Origin: an uncultured Clostridia bacterium
GTDB taxonomy: Bacteria > Bacillota > Clostridia > Lachnospirales > Lachnospiraceae
NCBI GenBank assembly: GCA_946614685.1
Contig: CAMOHF010000061.1
Span: 1 to 6,678, forward strand
Direction: 5' to 3'
Length of the DNA stretch: 6,678 nt
Each line of letters opens with the position of its first letter. The first letter of the stretch is position 1. The position numbers and the translations under genes were made by a program. Positions 1-6,678 of this stretch are shown here, piece after piece. Under the pieces are notes generated by a model. That model was not told the DNA's origin and ran no database searches. It saw nothing but the letters and a program-made list of their open reading frames with translations.

Positions 1-1
1 C

Positions 2-418
2 ATCACCACCGACATCATCGTCGGATTTCCCGGCGAGACGGAAGCGGACTTTGAAGAAACACTCGATGTCTGTAGGAAGGTGCGCTACGACCAGGCATTT
101 ACCTTCATCTATTCCAAACGTACCGGAACACCTGCTGCCGGTTTCCCGGATCAGGTACCGCCCGAAGTGATCAAGGACAGATTTGATCGTCTGCTTGCTA
201 CGGTCAATCAAATCGCCACGGAGCGTACTGCGAGATTTGCGGGTTCCACCCGATCCGTTTTAGTTGAGGACATAAACAGACAGGATGCAGGCTATTTGAC
301 CGGAAGAACCTCTGAGAATCTGACGGTTCATTTTCCGGGCGATCCGTCCCTGATCGGACAGATCGTAGACGTTAAGCTAACGGAGCCCAAGGGCTTTTAT
401 TATATGGGAGAACTTTAA
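2..418 (+). CDS. miaB: MiaB, tRNA-2-methylthio-N6-dimethylallyladenosine synthase (3' part)
   Basis: Only the last 138 residues are in the window; the reading frame is open from base 2 and stops at TAA 416-418. MiaB is a radical-SAM iron-sulfur enzyme that adds a methylthio group to i6A37 of tRNA, giving ms2i6A37; it acts after MiaA. Seen here: the end of the radical-SAM barrel, with the family wording TTDIIVGFPGET (visible residues 2-13) and FIYSKRTGTPAA (about 35-46), then a C-terminal TRAM RNA-binding domain from about visible residue 76, including the typical GRTSEN stretch. The N-terminal MTTase domain and the CxxxCxxC cluster motif lie upstream and cannot be checked. A GTG at 80 is an internal Val codon, not a start. 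The paralogues MtaB and RimO are less likely because the sequence wording fits MiaB and mutS follows directly, 4 bases downstream. Confidence 0.93.
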   Translation: MTTDIIVGFPGETEADFEETLDVCRKVRYDQAFTFIYSKRTGTPAAGFPDQVPPEVIKDRFDRLLATVNQIATERTARFAGSTRSVLVEDINRQDAGYLTGRTSENLTVHFPGDPSLIGQIVDVKLTEPKGFYYMGEL

Positions 419-422
419 AACT

Positions 423-3044
423 ATGGCAAAATTGTCTCCGATGATGGAGCATTACTTAGCAACCAAGGAAGCGTATAAGGACTGTATTCTCTTTTACCGG
501 CTGGGAGACTTCTATGAGATGTTCTTTGATGACGCCATCACGGTGTCCCGGGAACTCGAGTTAACTCTCACCGGCAAGGACTGCGGGATGGAAGAGCGGG
601 CCCCCATGTGCGGTGTCCCTTTTCACGCGGCAGACACCTATATCAACCGACTGATCGAGAAGCACTACAAGGTCGCCATCGCAGAACAGGTAGAAGACCC
701 GAAGCTTGCAAAAGGTCTTGTAAAGCGTGAGGTGATCCGTGTCGTAACCCCCGGAACCAATATGTCCGAGGAGGTCCTTCACAACGCCAATCATCAGTAT
801 CTGATGTGCATTTCCTACTTCAACTTCAGATACGGTATGGCCATTTCCGACATCACGACCGGAGAGCTAAAGGCATGTTCCGTCGCATCTCCGGAGAAGA
901 TTGGCGATGAGATCATGCGTTTTTCTCCTGCGGAGATCCTGACGCAGGAAACCTTTGCGGCATCCGGTGCAGACATCGATGCGATCGCCGATATGATCCA
1001 CGCCGTTACGAGCGTTGCTCCGACACATTACTTTTCTGCAGAACGATGTACGGAGGATATCAAGCGACAGTTTCATGTTGCGGGTCTTGAAGGACTCGGA
1101 TTAAAAGATTCACCCGAGATCACACTCGCTGTGGGTGCGATGCTTGCATATCTGTATGACACGCAGAAGAACAGTTTAAACCATATCAATCATATCGAGC
1201 TTTTCAGCGTGGATTCCTATATGATCATCGACAGTTCCACCAGAAGGAATCTGGAACTGGTGGAAACCATGCGCAACAAGCAAAAGCGAGGATCCCTTCT
1301 CTGGGTGCTCGATAAGACCAAGACAGCCAGGGGTGCGAGAAGACTTCGCGATTATATCGAGCAGCCGCTTCTTCGCTCAGAGGAAATCAAAAAGCGGCTC
1401 GATGCCGTAACCGATCTGATTGAAAACCTCGTAGACAGAGAAGAGCTTCGCGAGTACTTAAACACCATCTATGACCTCGAGCGTCTGATGACGCGTATCT
1501 CTCTTCGCACAGCGAACCCGAGGGATCTTTTGGCGTTTAAAACCTCCATCCAATATCTGCCCGATATACGTCATCTGCTCAGAGGAAAAACCTCCGACTT
1601 GCTCACGGAGATCTATGAGCATTTTGACATCCTTCAGGACCTCTATGAGCTTCTGGATGCATCCATATCGGAGGAACCGCCCGTTACGGTACATGAAGGC
1701 GGCATCTTTAAAGACGGTTACCGTGAGGATATCGATGAACTTCGCTCTGCCAAGACGGATTGCAAGGTATGGCTCGCCGACCTTGAGACCTCCGAAAGAG
1801 AAAAGACCGGGATCAAGAACTTAAAGATCAAATACAATAAGGTCTTTGATTATTACTTCGAAGTAACCAATTCCTTTAAGGATCAGGTACCGGATTACTT
1901 CATACGCAAGCAGACACTTGCCAATGCTGAGCGCTATACAACCGACGAATTAAACAATCTATCCGACAAGATTTTAGGCGCAGAGGACAGGCTTTACGCA
2001 CTCGAATATGAAACCTTCGTAGGACTTCGCGACAAGCTTGCCGAAGCTTTGACAAGAGTGCAGCATGTGGCCAACGATATCGCAACCATCGATGCGATCG
2101 CTTCGCTTGCTTATATTGCGGAAAGAAATCACTATGTGCGTCCTTCGATCAACGAAGAAGGCATCATTGATATCAAGAACGGCAGACATCCGGTAATTGA
2201 GCAGATGATCCCTGAGGGAAGTTTTGTGGAAAATGACACCTTTTTAGATCAGGACCGTAACAGGATTTCCATCATCACCGGACCGAATATGGCAGGAAAA
2301 TCCACTTATATGCGACAGACCGCCTTGATCTGCCTTATGGCACAGATCGGCTCCTATGTTCCCGCTGCTTCGGCGAACATCTGCCTGTCCGACCGTATCT
2401 TTACCAGAGTCGGTGCATCCGATGACCTTGCATCCGGCCAGTCGACCTTTATGATCGAGATGAACGAAGTGGCCAATATTCTTCGCAATGCAACATCCAG
2501 GAGCCTGATCATTTTGGACGAGATTGGACGCGGTACCTCCACATTTGACGGACTCTCCATTGCGTGGGCTGTCTGTGAATACATCGCCGACAAAGACCTG
2601 CTCGGCGCCAAAACACTGTTTGCAACGCACTATCATGAGCTGACAGAGCTTGAAGGCAAACTCCCCTCGGTGAACAATTACTGTATCGCAGTCAAAGAGC
2701 AGGGGGATTCCATCGTCTTTCTGCGCAAGATCATCAAGGGCGGTGCCGACAGAAGCTACGGCATTCAGGTTGCCAGGTTGGCCGGCGTTCCCGAGCGCGT
2801 CCTCGCGCGTGCGGGCGAGATCTGCAATCAGCTTGTCGAAAGCGATATCGCAACGAAAGCGAAAGAGATCGAGACCAGAGACTTAAAAGAAACACCTGCA
2901 GGGGAGTATGAGCAGTTTTCACTGCTCGGAGATCCGACGGCAAATCGCCTGAAAGAGGATATCCTCGCTATAGATATCGATCGCATGACACCTATGGAGG
3001 CGCTAACTTATCTGCAGCGCTTAAAACAGGATTTGAAAGGTTAA
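423..3044 (+). CDS. mutS: MutS, DNA mismatch repair recognition ATPase (MutS1)
   Basis: Complete 873-residue protein, close to the usual 850-880. MutS binds mismatches and small loops behind the replication fork, then uses ATP to become a sliding clamp that recruits MutL. Domain order seen: mismatch-binding domain I (about 1-120) with the F-x-E motif as F30-Y31-E32; connector (about 130-260); lever/core (from about 265, with RRNLEL at 274-279) and clamp (about 430-560); ATPase domain (about 570-800) with Walker A GPNMAGKST at 620-628 (K626), Walker B D699-E700 followed by GRGTSTFDG, and H736 in ATHYHEL. The tail carries QFSLL at 831-835, matching the beta-clamp-binding peptide of E. coli MutS (QMSLL), then a helical C-terminal end. 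The presence of domain I and the lack of an Smr domain exclude MutS2. ATG 423 gives the standard N-terminus; GGGAG at 406-410, inside miaB, is a somewhat distant ribosome site (12-base spacer). One oddity is D476 in the clamp-domain YNKVF segment, where Gly is usual. Confidence 0.98.
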   Translation: MAKLSPMMEHYLATKEAYKDCILFYRLGDFYEMFFDDAITVSRELELTLTGKDCGMEERAPMCGVPFHAADTYINRLIEKHYKVAIAEQVEDPKLAKGLVKREVIRVVTPGTNMSEEVLHNANHQYLMCISYFNFRYGMAISDITTGELKACSVASPEKIGDEIMRFSPAEILTQETFAASGADIDAIADMIHAVTSVAPTHYFSAERCTEDIKRQFHVAGLEGLGLKDSPEITLAVGAMLAYLYDTQKNSLNHINHIELFSVDSYMIIDSSTRRNLELVETMRNKQKRGSLLWVLDKTKTARGARRLRDYIEQPLLRSEEIKKRLDAVTDLIENLVDREELREYLNTIYDLERLMTRISLRTANPRDLLAFKTSIQYLPDIRHLLRGKTSDLLTEIYEHFDILQDLYELLDASISEEPPVTVHEGGIFKDGYREDIDELRSAKTDCKVWLADLETSEREKTGIKNLKIKYNKVFDYYFEVTNSFKDQVPDYFIRKQTLANAERYTTDELNNLSDKILGAEDRLYALEYETFVGLRDKLAEALTRVQHVANDIATIDAIASLAYIAERNHYVRPSINEEGIIDIKNGRHPVIEQMIPEGSFVENDTFLDQDRNRISIITGPNMAGKSTYMRQTALICLMAQIGSYVPAASANICLSDRIFTRVGASDDLASGQSTFMIEMNEVANILRNATSRSLIILDEIGRGTSTFDGLSIAWAVCEYIADKDLLGAKTLFATHYHELTELEGKLPSVNNYCIAVKEQGDSIVFLRKIIKGGADRSYGIQVARLAGVPERVLARAGEICNQLVESDIATKAKEIETRDLKETPAGEYEQFSLLGDPTANRLKEDILAIDIDRMTPMEALTYLQRLKQDLKG

Positions 3045-3050
3045 TGGACT

Positions 3051-5072
3051 ATGATCCGCATACTTGACAAAGAAACCATCGACAAAATTGCAGCCGGAGA
3101 GGTCATCGAGCGACCTTCCTCCGTTGTCAAAGAACTGGTGGAAAACTCCATCGATGCGGGGGCTACCACGGTGACCGTCGAATTAAAAGACGGGGGCACC
3201 TCCATGATCCGCGTGTCGGATAACGGCATCGGCATCAATAAAGAAGAGGTACGTACCGCCTATATGCGTCACGCCACCAGTAAGATAGAAACCGCAGAGG
3301 ACTTAAACGGAATTGCATCCTTAGGATTTCGAGGCGAGGCGCTCTCAACCATCGCCGCAGTATCAGAAACGGAGATGATCACAAAGACTGCCGAGGAATT
3401 AGTCGGCACCCGCTACGTGATCCGCGGCGGTGAGGAGCTTGCATTCTCTGAGGTCGGTGTCCCGGAGGGAACCACCATCATCGTAAGAGACCTCTTTTTC
3501 AACACGCCCGCAAGAAAGAAATTCTTAAAGTCCAATATGACGGAAGGTTCCTATATCACCGACCTTCTGACCAAGATTGCACTTTCTCATCCGGAGATCG
3601 CCATTCGCCTGATCGCCGGGGGAAAAACGACCATCAATACTTCGGGCAACGGCTCCGCAAAGGACGTGATCTATCAGCTCTACGGAAGAGATGTAACCGA
3701 GAATCTGATCGAGATCTCAGCTTCCGAAGGCCCGCTATCCATGCGCGGATACATCAGCCGTCCGAATATCAATCGCGGCAATCGCACCCTCGAGACCTAT
3801 TTTATCAACGAGCGATTGATCAAAAGCAATATCATCAACCGCGCGATTGAAGAGGGATACAGAACCTTTCTGATGCAGCATCAGTTTCCCTTCACCACGC
3901 TTTATATCACGCTTCCGAAGGAACAGTGTGATGTCAACGTCCATCCCACCAAGATGGAGTTTAAGTACGACAACGAAAAGGAACTCTTTACCTTTGTTTC
4001 ACGTGCCGTACGCGAGGCGCTTCTCGGCAAGGAGCTAATCCCCGAACAAAAGGAGGCGGAAAGTGCTCCTGCACCCGTAACCGAGCGTCCGGTCGAACCC
4101 TTTGAAAGCACCCGTATGGGCAGCCCAGTAACCGCCAACCGCATGAAGATGTACAACGATTCTTATCATATGCTTGAGCGCATGAAGGAAGAGGAAGCAG
4201 CGGAAGGCGAAGATGCCTCCGATGGAATCGATCTGTCCAAGCTGCTTGACGAGGGCGGCGTAAGCTACGAGCCTTCTTCCGAAACGCCCGCAGCAAATGC
4301 GTCCGAAAAAGCGCAGGCAGTTCCCGTCCCGGATGAGATACCGCAGGCGGATCTTCACAGGCCCCCGGAAGCACCGGTACAAAAGCCCGCAGAAGAACCG
4401 GTGTCGAAGCTGTCCGGCTATGACAGAAAAGGGCAGAAGGTCACCTACGAACAGACAGGCATTTTTGAAGAGCATTTTCTCACGCAGGACGCCAGAAAAG
4501 ATCACCGCGTGATCGGTCAGGTCTTCGGCACCTATTGGCTGATCGAATATGATAATTCACTTTATATCATGGATCAGCATGCAGCTCATGAAAAGATCAA
4601 CTACGAGGAACTCATGAAGAATCTCGCAGAGAAAAAGATATTGTCACAGCAGCTGCTTCCGCCCATGATCGTCACGCTTTCCTATACCGAGCGGCAGGCC
4701 GTCCTTGATAACTTTGATCTATTTATCAAAATGGGCTATGACATCGAGGAATTCGGCGGCAACGAATTAAAGATCAATGCAGTTCCGAGCAACCTCTTCG
4801 GTATTCACAGTAAAGACATGTTCATGGAATTCATCGGATCGCTTGTTGACAACTCCGGCTACATGTCCAACGAGGTCTTTATAAGAAAATTGGCCTCCAT
4901 GGCCTGCAAGGCCGCAATAAAGGGCAATACCAGGATCACCTTCGAAGAGGCCAACGACCTGATCGACAAGCTTTTAAAACTTGAGAATCCCTATACCTGT
5001 CCGCACGGAAGACCCACCATCATAACCGTGACCGAGAAAGAACTTGAGAAGAGGTTTAAACGAATTGTCTGA
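3051..5072 (+). CDS. mutL: MutL, DNA mismatch repair protein with endonuclease domain
   Basis: Complete 673-residue protein. MutL is recruited by MutS and, in bacteria without MutH, nicks the new strand itself. The N-terminal GHKL ATPase (about 1-330) shows E28 and N32 in KELVENSIDAGA, D57 in DNGIGI, GFRGEAL at 92-98, and the HPTK segment ending at K301. A linker of roughly 150 residues (about 330-481), rich in Glu, Pro and Ala, joins it to the C-terminal dimerization/endonuclease domain (482-673). That domain has a perfect DQHA-x2-E-x4-E metal motif (D508 to E519), the ACK motif around C619 and CPHGRP at 650-655, all hallmarks of nicking MutL proteins. QQLLPP at 533-538 fits the QxxLxP beta-clamp-binding motif known from B. 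subtilis MutL. ATG 3051 lies 6 bases after the mutS stop, with GAAAGG at 3035-3040 as its ribosome site. The 3' end overlaps miaA by 8 bases. Confidence 0.98.
   Translation: MIRILDKETIDKIAAGEVIERPSSVVKELVENSIDAGATTVTVELKDGGTSMIRVSDNGIGINKEEVRTAYMRHATSKIETAEDLNGIASLGFRGEALSTIAAVSETEMITKTAEELVGTRYVIRGGEELAFSEVGVPEGTTIIVRDLFFNTPARKKFLKSNMTEGSYITDLLTKIALSHPEIAIRLIAGGKTTINTSGNGSAKDVIYQLYGRDVTENLIEISASEGPLSMRGYISRPNINRGNRTLETYFINERLIKSNIINRAIEEGYRTFLMQHQFPFTTLYITLPKEQCDVNVHPTKMEFKYDNEKELFTFVSRAVREALLGKELIPEQKEAESAPAPVTERPVEPFESTRMGSPVTANRMKMYNDSYHMLERMKEEEAAEGEDASDGIDLSKLLDEGGVSYEPSSETPAANASEKAQAVPVPDEIPQADLHRPPEAPVQKPAEEPVSKLSGYDRKGQKVTYEQTGIFEEHFLTQDARKDHRVIGQVFGTYWLIEYDNSLYIMDQHAAHEKINYEELMKNLAEKKILSQQLLPPMIVTLSYTERQAVLDNFDLFIKMGYDIEEFGGNELKINAVPSNLFGIHSKDMFMEFIGSLVDNSGYMSNEVFIRKLASMACKAAIKGNTRITFEEANDLIDKLLKLENPYTCPHGRPTIITVTEKELEKRFKRIV
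5047..5054 (+). promoter_or_regulatory. Ribosome binding site that sets the miaA start
   Basis: The purine run AGAAGAGG, inside the last codons of mutL, lies 10 bases before TTG 5065. A longer reading from TTG 5044 would start upstream of this site and has no comparable site at the right distance. The site therefore favours TTG 5065 and fits translational coupling to mutL, whose stop codon is at 5070-5072. Confidence 0.6.
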
Positions 5073-6015
5073 TGCGAAGAAAAAACTCATCATTCTGACG
5101 GGACCAACCGCTGTCGGCAAAACCGATCTTTCCATACGTCTTGCGAAGGCGGTAAACGGCGAGATCATATCCGCAGATTCCATTCAGGTATACCGAAAGC
5201 TTGATATCGGTTCGGCGAAGATCACCGCGGATGAGATGCAGGGGATACCGCACCACCTTGTGGATGTACTTGATCCTGCCGAGGGCTTTCATGTAGCCGG
5301 ATTTCAGGCAATGGCAAAAGCAGCCATCGACGATATCACCTCCCGCGGAAAGCTTCCCATCATCGTAGGAGGCACCGGCTTTTACATTCAATCCGTGCTC
5401 TACGATATCGATTTCGGTGCGGAAGATACGGACGGAGCAATCGAAGAGGATTATCTTCGTATCCTTAACGAAGAAGGACCCGAAGCCCTGCACGCCATAC
5501 TAAAGGAAGTAGATCCCGCATCCGCCGAGATCATACATGCAAACAATATAAAGCGCGTTCTTCGCGCACTTACCTTTTACAAATTGCACGGTCGAACCAT
5601 CTCATCACACAACGAGACGGAGCGAAAGAAGGCGTCCGTATATAACAGTGCCTACTTCGTACTCACCATGGATCGCGCCAGGCTTTATGAGCGCATCGAC
5701 AAGAGGGTGGACCTTATGATGAGCGAGGGACTTCTTTCCGAGGTCGAAATGACGAAGCAACTGGGCATACCGCTGGAAACCACCTCCATGCAGGGCATCG
5801 GTTACAAGGAACTCCGTTCCTGTCTGGACGGTGAGATCACTTTGGAAGAAGCGGTGGAACTGATCAAGAAAAATACGAGGCATTTTGCCAAAAGGCAGCT
5901 CACATGGTTTCGAAGAGAAAAAGATGTGATCTGGCTTGACAGAGATGTCATAGGCGGTGATGATGCCATACTCGCACAAGCACTCGGCATTCTTCACGAT
6001 AAAAATATTATGTAA
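5065..6015 (+). CDS. miaA: MiaA, tRNA dimethylallyltransferase (TTG start)
   Basis: From TTG 5065 the protein has 316 residues, the normal family length; MiaA transfers dimethylallyl from DMAPP to N6 of A37 in tRNAs that read codons starting with U, making the i6A that MiaB then methylthiolates. Motifs seen (numbered from TTG 5065): P-loop GPTAVGKT at 13-20, the ADSIQVYR segment with the expected catalytic D38, HHL at 63-65, GGTGFY at 102-107, MQGIGYKE from 242, and the C-terminal RHFAKRQLTWFRR at 272-284. The frame stays open to another TTG at 5044, which would add seven residues (323 aa) and lengthen the overlap with mutL to 29 bases; the ribosome site at 5047-5054 and the usual short lead before the P-loop favour 5065. 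No in-frame ATG exists near the start. Expression is probably coupled to mutL. All expected motifs are intact. Confidence 0.96.
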   Translation: MSDAKKKLIILTGPTAVGKTDLSIRLAKAVNGEIISADSIQVYRKLDIGSAKITADEMQGIPHHLVDVLDPAEGFHVAGFQAMAKAAIDDITSRGKLPIIVGGTGFYIQSVLYDIDFGAEDTDGAIEEDYLRILNEEGPEALHAILKEVDPASAEIIHANNIKRVLRALTFYKLHGRTISSHNETERKKASVYNSAYFVLTMDRARLYERIDKRVDLMMSEGLLSEVEMTKQLGIPLETTSMQGIGYKELRSCLDGEITLEEAVELIKKNTRHFAKRQLTWFRREKDVIWLDRDVIGGDDAILAQALGILHDKNIM

Positions 6016-6018
6016 AGT

Positions 6019-6024
6019 AGGGGA
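6019..6024 (+). promoter_or_regulatory. Ribosome binding site for the PLP lyase gene
   Basis: AGGGGA sits in the 16-base gap after miaA, 7 bases before TTG 6032. It is the strongest Shine-Dalgarno match in the window and is the main reason for choosing a TTG start; no in-frame ATG or GTG lies nearby. Confidence 0.75.
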
Positions 6025-6031
6025 TTTAGCA

Positions 6032-6678
6032 TTGGATCAGACAAAGTCATATTATCTTTCCGCAGGTATCAGCGAGCAGGTTTACAACCTGTTTGCCGAA
6101 GCTGAGGAGCAGCTTGACGATCGTTTTCAAAAGATCGATCGGATTGCGGAGATCAATCAGTTAAAGGTACTTCGTGCCATGCAGGAAGCCGGTTTTGCGG
6201 AAGCGCACCTTTCCGGTACCACCGGATACGGATACAATGACGACGGAAGAGATGCTTTGGAAAAGATCTATGCCAAGGTATTTCGTACCGAAGACGCACT
6301 GGTACGCCAGCAAATCACCTGCGGTACGCATGCGCTTGCGGTCGCACTTGCGGGAAACCTTCGTCCCGGTGACGAGATCTTTTCTCCCGTAGGAAGAGTC
6401 TATGATACTTTGGAAGGCGTGATCGGTGTCCGCGAAACCCCCGGATCCCTTGCGGAATTCGGCATTACATTTTCCAAGTGCGATTTAAAGTCTGACGGAA
6501 GTTTTGATTTCGATGCAATTCGCGCGGGAATCAACGAACGCACAAAGATCGTTGAGATCCAGCGTTCCAAAGGCTATGACGTAAGACCATCCCTTTCCGT
6601 GGCCGAAATCGGAGAACTGATCACTTTCTGTCGTAGCATCAAAGAGGATCTGATCATCCTCGTCGATAACTGCTACGG
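6032..6678 (+). CDS. PLP-dependent methionine gamma-lyase family protein ('aluminum resistance protein', YnbB-like), 5' part
   Basis: The first 215 codons are visible and the frame is open to the window edge, so the gene is cut; the family is about 410-430 residues long. The wording is that of the YnbB / 'aluminum resistance' branch of the Cys/Met-metabolism PLP enzymes (fold type I): INQLKVL near residue 45, SGTTGYGYNDDGRD at 61-74, CGTHALAVAL from 97, LRPGDE, VYDTLEGVIG, EIQRSKGYDVRPSL, and VDNCY at the cut, where D212 is expected to bind the PLP ring nitrogen. The lysine that carries PLP would lie beyond the window. The family is annotated as carbon-sulfur lyase by homology; its true substrate is poorly established and the aluminum label is historical. 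The TTG start is supported by the strong ribosome site at 6019-6024. Residue Q93 replaces a Pro that I recall as usual in the LVRPQ segment. Placement right after miaA suggests co-transcription, not a shared function. Confidence 0.9.
   Translation, partial: MDQTKSYYLSAGISEQVYNLFAEAEEQLDDRFQKIDRIAEINQLKVLRAMQEAGFAEAHLSGTTGYGYNDDGRDALEKIYAKVFRTEDALVRQQITCGTHALAVALAGNLRPGDEIFSPVGRVYDTLEGVIGVRETPGSLAEFGITFSKCDLKSDGSFDFDAIRAGINERTKIVEIQRSKGYDVRPSLSVAEIGELITFCRSIKEDLIILVDNCY

Noticed and set aside
2244..2636. 130-codon minus-strand open frame
   Set aside because: It lies across the MutS ATPase core, whose Walker motifs are read on the plus strand; it is a shadow frame.
2794..2818. GC-rich, partly self-complementary stretch resembling a hairpin
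   Set aside because: It encodes the ordinary ERVLARAGEI segment of MutS, has imperfect pairing, no T-run follows, and it is mid-gene.
2969..2975. TATAGAT as a -10 element upstream of mutL
   Set aside because: No -35 match at the proper distance and no extended -10 TG; it is within conserved MutS C-terminal coding sequence.
3064..3069. TTGACA just inside mutL as an internal promoter
   Set aside because: No TATAAT-like hexamer lies 16-18 bases downstream; the bases encode the normal MutL N-terminus. The hexamers at 2049 and 4846 were rejected for the same reason.
4035..4505. 156-codon open frame on the minus strand
   Set aside because: It lies entirely within mutL, over the linker where codon constraints are loose; its predicted protein has no recognisable domain and no ribosome site was noted.
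5056..5493. 145-codon minus-strand open frame
   Set aside because: It is opposite the conserved P-loop half of MiaA and has no features of its own.
6016..6031. Terminator or regulatory element between miaA and the PLP lyase
   Set aside because: Only 16 bases, occupied by the ribosome site; there is no room for a stem-loop and no T-run.
6174..6392. Plus-strand 72-codon open frame
   Set aside because: It overlaps the PLP lyase in another frame; the lyase frame carries the conserved family motifs over the same bases.

Overview
The window is a compact, single-strand gene block: the 3' end of miaB, complete mutS, mutL and miaA, and the 5' part of a PLP-dependent lyase of the 'methionine gamma-lyase / aluminum resistance protein' family (YnbB-like). 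All five genes read left to right. The gaps are 4, 6 and 16 bases and mutL overlaps miaA by 8, so the whole stretch looks like one transcription unit. No promoter, terminator, RNA gene, repeat array, insertion sequence or CRISPR is convincingly visible, and there is no gene-free stretch longer than 16 bases.

The organism is probably an anaerobic low-to-mid-GC Firmicute of class Clostridia, most likely Lachnospiraceae-like. The reasons are the order miaB-mutS-mutL-miaA-PLP lyase, purine-rich Shine-Dalgarno sites, use of TTG starts, a MutL with its own endonuclease motif (so a MutH-free repair pathway), and MutS/MutL/MiaA wording that resembles clostridial proteins. Base composition looks balanced (near 50% GC by eye). 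The assignment is from recalled family patterns, not a database search.

Layout: 2-418 is the end of MiaB (last part of the radical-SAM domain plus the TRAM domain). 423-3044 is MutS, the mismatch sensor and clamp loader-like ATPase. 3051-5072 is MutL, the nicking partner. 5065-6015 is MiaA, tRNA dimethylallyltransferase, from a TTG start. 6032-6678 is the start of the PLP lyase, also from TTG and cut by the window end.

Two pathways are interleaved. MiaA adds a dimethylallyl group to A37 of tRNAs reading UNN codons, and MiaB then adds a methylthio group to the same base (ms2i6A37). MutS and MutL between them run post-replicative mismatch repair. Both protect fidelity, one of decoding and the other of replication. 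This is a known conserved neighbourhood; I found no sign of a new biological system. The points worth a second look are small: start codons, the same-frame mutS/mutL junction, a long MutL linker, clamp-binding peptides and a few unusual residues.
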